A stretch of 8,259 nt of DNA from an uncultured Collinsella sp. Its GTDB lineage: Bacteria; Actinomycetota; Coriobacteriia; Coriobacteriales; Coriobacteriaceae. The position numbers and the translations under genes were made by a program. The notes under the pieces are model-generated. The model searched no databases. It had not been told where the DNA came from and was given only the letters and a program-made list of their open reading frames with translations. The stretch lies in NCBI GenBank assembly GCA_958418185.1, contig CATZEP010000057.1, positions 1 through 8,259 on the forward strand. Direction: 5' to 3'. Below are positions 5,287-8,259 of this stretch, in pieces (position 1 is the first letter of the stretch; each line of letters opens with the position of its first letter).

Positions 5287-7491
5287 GTCGCGGATCTCCT
5301 CGGTTCGACCCTGGTTCCAGAATTGAGTACCGATGTAGCCGCACGTACGACGGGCGACATTCATCTTCTCCTGATCGCGGTTGCCGCAGTTGGGGCACTC
5401 CCACACCAGCTTGCCGTCATCCTCGACAATCTTGATCTCGCCGTCATAGCCGCACACCTGGCAGTAATCGCTCTTGGTGTTGAGCTCGGCATACATGATG
5501 TTGTCGTAGATGTACTGCATCACGCGAATGACAGCCTTAAGGTTGTCCTGCATGTTGGGAACCTCGACGTAGGAGATGGCACCGCCCGGCGAAAGCTGCT
5601 GGAACATGCCCTCAAACTTGAGCTTATCGAAAGCATCAATCTCCTCGGACACATGGACGTGGTAGCTGTTGGTAATGTAGCCCTTGTCCGTCACACCCGG
5701 AATAATGCCAAAACGGCGCTGCAGGCACTTGGCGAACTTGTAGGTCGTCGACTCAAGCGGGGTGCCGTACAGTGAGAAGTCGATATCGCTTTCGGCCTTC
5801 CACTCGGCGCATTTGTCGTTCATGTGCTGCATGACGGCCATGGCAAACGGCGTGCCTTCCTTCTCGGTGTGGCTGTGGCCCGTCATGTACTTGACGCACT
5901 CATACAGACCGGCATACCCCAGGCTGATGGTGGAATAGCCGCCCACGAGCAGTTTGTCGATCGTCTCGCCCTTCTTAAGGCGCGCCAGGGCGCCGTACTG
6001 CCACAGAATCGGTGCGGCATCCGAAAGCGTGCCCATCAGGCGCTCATGACGGCACAGCAGGGCACGATGGCACAGCTCAAGGCGCTCGTCGAAGATCTTC
6101 CAGAACTTGTCCATGTCCTGATGCGAGCTCAGTGCGACATCGGGCAGGTTGATGGTCACAACACCCTGGTTAAAGCGGCCATAGTACTTAGGTTTGGTCG
6201 GGTCATAGTTCAGCGCGTTGGCAACATTGTTAAAGCCGTTGCCCGAACGGTCGGGCGTCAGGAAGCTGCGGCAACCCATGCAGGTGTAGCAATCGCCATT
6301 GCCGGCGGTCTCACCCTTAGACAGCTTGAGCTCACGCATCTTCTTCTCAGAGATGTAGTCGGGCACCATGCGCTTGGCGGTGCACTTGGCAGCCAGCTGG
6401 GTCAGGTAGAAGTACGGGGAATTCTCGTGAACGTTATCGTCCTCGAGCACGTAGATAAGCTTGGGGAATGCCGGGGTAATCCACACGCCAGCCTCGTTCT
6501 TAACGCCCTCGTAGCGCTGGCGAAGCGTCTCCTCCACGATCATGGCAAGGTCGTGCTTCTCCTGAGGCGTACGGGCCTCATTGAGATACATAAAGACCGT
6601 CACGAACGGCGCCTGGCCATTCGTGGTCATAAGGGTCACGACCTGATACTGAATCGTCTGGACGCCGCGACGGATCTCGTCACGCAGACGGTCCTCAACG
6701 ACCTCACGGACCTTCTCGGCAGACGCAGAGACGCCAAGCTCCTCGAGCTCGCGGGCAACCTCGCCGCGAATCTTCTGACGGCTCACCTCGACAAACGGAG
6801 CCAGGTGGGTCAGCGAAATCGACTGGCCGCCATACTGGGAAGAGGCGACCTGGGCGATAATCTGCGTCGCGATATTGCAAGCAGTCGAGAAGCTGTGCGG
6901 CTTCTCGATCAGCGTGCCCGAGATAACGGTGCCGTTCTGGAGCATATCCTCCAGGTTCACCAGGTCACAGTTATGCATGTGCTGGGCAAAGTAGTCCGAA
7001 TCATGGAAGTGAATCAGGCCCTCATTGTGAGCATCCACAATCTCCTGGGGCAGCAGCACACGCTGAGTCAGGTCCTTGGAGATCTCGCCGGCCATGTAGT
7101 CACGCTGAACGGAGTTGACGGTCGGATTCTTGTTGGAGTTCTCCTGCTTGACCTCTTCGTTGTTGCACTCGATGAGCGACAGAATCTTGTCGTCGGTCGT
7201 GTTCTTCTGGCGCTTCAGGCTCTGAACATAGCGATAGATGATGTAGTGGCGAGCGACCTCGTAGCAGTCGAGACGCATAATCTCGTCCTCGACCAGATCC
7301 TGGATCTCCTCGACCGACACGGTGTGGCCCGCGTTCTCGCATGCCTCGGCGACGTTTTGCGCCGCATAAACCACCTGGCGGTCGGTAAGACGAGAGCCCT
7401 CCTCGACCTCCAAGTTGGCGGCACGAATCGCATTGACGATCTTATCGATGTCAAAGACAACCTCGGTGCCGCTGCGCTTGATGATCTTCAT
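5269..7491 (-). CDS. nrdD: anaerobic (class III) ribonucleoside-triphosphate reductase
   Basis: NrdD reduces ribonucleoside triphosphates to deoxynucleotides under anoxia using a glycyl radical. The 740-residue protein begins with an ATP-cone allosteric domain (about 1-95, from MKIIKRSGTEVVFDIDK). It continues with the ten-stranded barrel, carrying candidate catalytic cysteines C175 (HNCDLVN) and C407 (MGCRSFL) and E531 in SLGYAGLYE. It ends with a Cys4 zinc site (C677, C680, C699, C702) and the glycyl radical site RRTCGYIGT, with G718 the radical residue. All key residues are present. The start at 7491 has AAAGAGG 7 bases upstream. An in-frame ATG at 7521 has only a poor Shine-Dalgarno and adds an arginine-rich decapeptide. 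The enzyme needs NrdG, encoded downstream. Its promoter region carries two sites resembling NrdR boxes, fitting control by dNTP-sensing NrdR. No aerobic class Ia, Ib or II reductase lies in the window. Confidence 0.98.
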   Translation of the reverse strand: MKIIKRSGTEVVFDIDKIVNAIRAANLEVEEGSRLTDRQVVYAAQNVAEACENAGHTVSVEEIQDLVEDEIMRLDCYEVARHYIIYRYVQSLKRQKNTTDDKILSLIECNNEEVKQENSNKNPTVNSVQRDYMAGEISKDLTQRVLLPQEIVDAHNEGLIHFHDSDYFAQHMHNCDLVNLEDMLQNGTVISGTLIEKPHSFSTACNIATQIIAQVASSQYGGQSISLTHLAPFVEVSRQKIRGEVARELEELGVSASAEKVREVVEDRLRDEIRRGVQTIQYQVVTLMTTNGQAPFVTVFMYLNEARTPQEKHDLAMIVEETLRQRYEGVKNEAGVWITPAFPKLIYVLEDDNVHENSPYFYLTQLAAKCTAKRMVPDYISEKKMRELKLSKGETAGNGDCYTCMGCRSFLTPDRSGNGFNNVANALNYDPTKPKYYGRFNQGVVTINLPDVALSSHQDMDKFWKIFDERLELCHRALLCRHERLMGTLSDAAPILWQYGALARLKKGETIDKLLVGGYSTISLGYAGLYECVKYMTGHSHTEKEGTPFAMAVMQHMNDKCAEWKAESDIDFSLYGTPLESTTYKFAKCLQRRFGIIPGVTDKGYITNSYHVHVSEEIDAFDKLKFEGMFQQLSPGGAISYVEVPNMQDNLKAVIRVMQYIYDNIMYAELNTKSDYCQVCGYDGEIKIVEDDGKLVWECPNCGNRDQEKMNVARRTCGYIGTQFWNQGRTEEIRDRVLHL

Positions 7492-7615
7492 CCTCTTGCC
7501 TCTTTCGCGTCGTAGTCTCATTGCGCTTCAGAGCCAAACGATGCCCGGCAGGGCTAGCCCCCGTCTTGCGGCGCCGTCGCGCAATCTGTGTCCTCGATAA
7601 ACCATAGGTCCTCAT
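7451..7615 (-). CDS. possible leader ORF overlapping the nrdD start
   Basis: A 54-codon frame starts with ATG at 7615, preceded by GAGGA at a spacing of 8 bases. It runs through the nrdD leader and ends 41 bases inside nrdD in another frame. The product would be very basic (for example IARRRRKTG) and matches nothing I recognise. If translated, it could couple ribosome traffic to the nrdD start at 7491. It may equally be a chance frame in GC-rich DNA. The bases between its GAGGA and its ATG can pair with an upstream leader segment (7688-7694). Confidence 0.2.
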   Translation of the reverse strand: MRTYGLSRTQIARRRRKTGASPAGHRLALKRNETTTRKRQEDEDHQAQRHRGCL

Positions 7616-7712
7616 GCGGACAATCCTCGCGGTCGATCAAGCGGCTCAAAGGCGTGTCCAAATGGGACGAACAAGGTCTTCGTTCTCTGTCCGCCATCTA
7701 TCATACGACAAA
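7492..7712 (-). promoter_or_regulatory. long structured 5' leader of nrdD
   Basis: If transcription starts about 7 bases after the -10 box, the nrdD mRNA has a leader of roughly 220 bases. Complementary segments within it include GCGGACA with TGTCCGC (7616-7622 with 7688-7694), a GGACGAAC stem with a 3-base bulge (7665-7672 with 7682-7692), and GTCC (7656-7659), which can compete for the same GGAC. GGGCTAGCCC at 7551-7560 is a perfect palindrome. These pairings are partly mutually exclusive, as in attenuators, but I recognise no known riboswitch consensus. Confidence 0.35.
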
Positions 7713-7716
7713 GACG

Positions 7717-7732
7717 CATCTATATCCTGTAT
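7717..7732 (-). promoter_or_regulatory. degenerate second NrdR box overlapping the -10
   Basis: Minus-strand ATACAGGATATAGATG agrees at 10 of 16 positions with the NrdR box pattern acaCwAtATaTwGtgt, including the ATATAG core. It starts exactly 32 bases from the strong box at 7749-7764. Paired NrdR boxes are known to be spaced by about three helical turns (31-32 bp), so the spacing supports a weak sequence match. It covers the -10 hexamer. Confidence 0.45.
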
Positions 7733-7748
7733 TCTTTTTTTAGGTCAA
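7719..7748 (-). promoter_or_regulatory. sigma70-type promoter for nrdD
   Basis: On the minus strand TTGACC (7748-7743) is followed after 18 bases by TATAGA (7724-7719). The AT-rich spacer contains a run of seven A. This is the best -35/-10 pair upstream of nrdD, and its position between the two putative NrdR boxes supports it. A perfect TATAAT further upstream (7807-7802) lacks a recognisable -35 and may be a second weak start. Confidence 0.55.
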
Positions 7749-7790
7749 ACACAACATATAGTGTTTCAGCAGGTCAAAGCAATTGGTCAA
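7743..7790. repeat. three GGTCAA direct repeats in the nrdD promoter region
   Basis: GGTCAA occurs at 7743-7748, 7772-7777 and 7785-7790. The first is the complement of the nrdD -35. The other two have no matching -10 at normal spacing, so they are not obvious promoters. The third lies inside the short palindrome AATTG-GT-CAATT (7781-7792). They could be activator half-sites or chance repeats in AT-rich DNA. Confidence 0.35.
7749..7764 (-). promoter_or_regulatory. NrdR box upstream of nrdD
   Basis: The 16-base near-palindrome ACACAACATATAGTGT (plus strand) matches the established NrdR operator pattern at 15 of 16 positions, counting either A or T at the two W positions. It abuts the -35 hexamer of the nrdD promoter. 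NrdR is a zinc-finger/ATP-cone repressor that shuts ribonucleotide reductase genes when dATP is high. The nrdR gene itself is not in the window. Confidence 0.78.
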
Positions 7791-7965
7791 TTTACAGACG
7801 CATTATAAATGAAGGCCTCTTGGCAGACTGCTAAAACGTTATCAACCCAACTACCTGCACAGCAGTTTTGAAACCCCCTCAACCGTGCCGTCGCCAAATA
7901 GCACCAAAACCAAGCCGCTCACGCCAAAAGAATCCAAAAGATTGTCCTTGACCAACATGTTGCGG

Positions 7966-8045
7966 TCGAATGCCGGCGGACGGAGCGACAGGACTGCAAA
8001 CGCTCGGAAGACTACAGCCCCGGCGCCCCGTCCGCCGGCATTCGA
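7966..8045 (-). repeat. 18-bp perfect inverted repeat after the membrane protein gene
   Basis: TCGAATGCCGGCGGACGG (7966-7983) is matched exactly by its complement at 8028-8045 around a 44-base loop. A small GAGCG/CGCTC stem (7983-7987 with 8001-8005) sits in or next to that loop. It begins 11 bases after the stop codon of the membrane protein gene, the usual place for a terminator, but no U-tract follows. The 200 bases between this repeat and the NrdR box hold no gene I can support. Confidence 0.65.
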
Positions 8046-8056
8046 TATGCGAGGAG

Positions 8057-8259
8057 CTATTTCTTCTCTTCGCGAGCTATCATGCGACCGAGAGCCGCTG
8101 TAAAGGGATCGAGCAGCACACCGGCGATAACCACGAAGGCCCACCCCTTTGTGACAAGGCCTGTCCAGCGCGCAAAGAACGTACGGCCTTCAATCGTTCC
8201 GAATCCTCCCTGGAAGGCAATCTCGCCAAAACCGATCACCATAAAAAGAAGCGTTGCAC
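8057..8259 (-). CDS. unrecognised membrane protein, C-terminal 67 codons
   Basis: The frame enters from the right edge and ends with TAG at 8057-8059, leaving about 66 residues visible. It contains a hydrophobic stretch ATLLFMVIGFGEIAF, a polar connection with GRTFFARWTG, and a second hydrophobic segment GWAFVVIAGVLLDPF, followed by a charged tail ending in REEKK. This looks like the last two membrane segments of a small integral membrane protein with a cytoplasmic C-terminus. An internal ATG at 8242 is unlikely to be the start, since the frame stays open and hydrophobic upstream of it and I see no ribosome binding site there. I do not recognise the family. It has its own inverted repeat downstream and is probably not co-transcribed with nrdD. 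Confidence 0.6.
   Translation of the reverse strand, partial: ATLLFMVIGFGEIAFQGGFGTIEGRTFFARWTGLVTKGWAFVVIAGVLLDPFTAALGRMIAREEKK

Noticed and set aside
4995..5360. A 121-codon minus-strand frame through the nrdD end and spacer
   Set aside because: It overlaps nrdD in another frame and runs through both arms of the inverted repeat. It has no ribosome binding site or known domain.
5824..7515. A 563-codon open frame on the plus strand antisense to nrdD
   Set aside because: It is a mirror frame of a strongly conserved gene in GC-rich DNA. The product is leucine/valine/histidine-rich with no recognisable domain and no ribosome binding site.
7851..7958. A 35-codon minus-strand frame (start at 7958) with a hydrophobic middle
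   Set aside because: It has no Shine-Dalgarno, begins just after the 7966-8045 inverted repeat and is too short to judge. It could be a remnant but is not supported.

Overview
The window looks like chromosomal DNA from a GC-rich anaerobe. A high-GC actinobacterium of the class Coriobacteriia (Collinsella-like) is my best guess. This rests on the oxygen-sensitive class III ribonucleotide reductase, the codon use with many GC-ending codons, the strong GGAGG/AAGGAG ribosome binding sites and the style of the proteins. It is an inference, not a database match. I see no insertion sequence, phage gene, CRISPR array, tRNA or rRNA.

Layout from left to right. Positions 1-534 carry two minus-strand genes: the first 34 codons of an unrecognised protein and, 3 bases upstream of it, a SlyD-like FKBP prolyl isomerase. 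A divergent 120-bp spacer separates these from a plus-strand pair: an M19 (renal-dipeptidase type) metallopeptidase (655-1668) and a YgjP-like (DUF45) zinc metalloprotein with a TTG start (1743-2519). The pair ends only 6 bases from a convergent minus-strand block. Read in transcription order from the right, that block is nrdD (7491-5269), a 426-bp structured spacer, nrdG (4842-4261), folE (4194-3637), an HD-domain phosphohydrolase (3635-3054) and folB (3011-2526). The right end (7492-8259) holds the nrdD leader and promoter, with two sites resembling NrdR boxes, an inverted repeat, and the 3' end of an unrecognised membrane protein.

The minus-strand block combines two linked supply lines for DNA synthesis. 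NrdD with its activase NrdG makes deoxynucleotides anaerobically. FolE and FolB catalyse two early steps of dihydrofolate synthesis, needed for thymidylate and purines. The HD protein sits exactly where the dihydroneopterin triphosphate dephosphorylation step is missing from the cluster, so it is a good candidate for that 'missing' folate enzyme. folP, folK and folC are not in the window.

The least ordinary features are outside the genes. The nrdD promoter has a near-perfect NrdR box plus a degenerate partner 32 bp away covering the -10. The nrdD-nrdG spacer contains a 34-bp inverted repeat whose symmetry continues outward into an inverted copy of the last codons of nrdD, and a second long hairpin ends one base before the nrdG ribosome binding site. 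Three genes are followed 11-16 bases after the stop by GC-rich stems that lack a U-tract.
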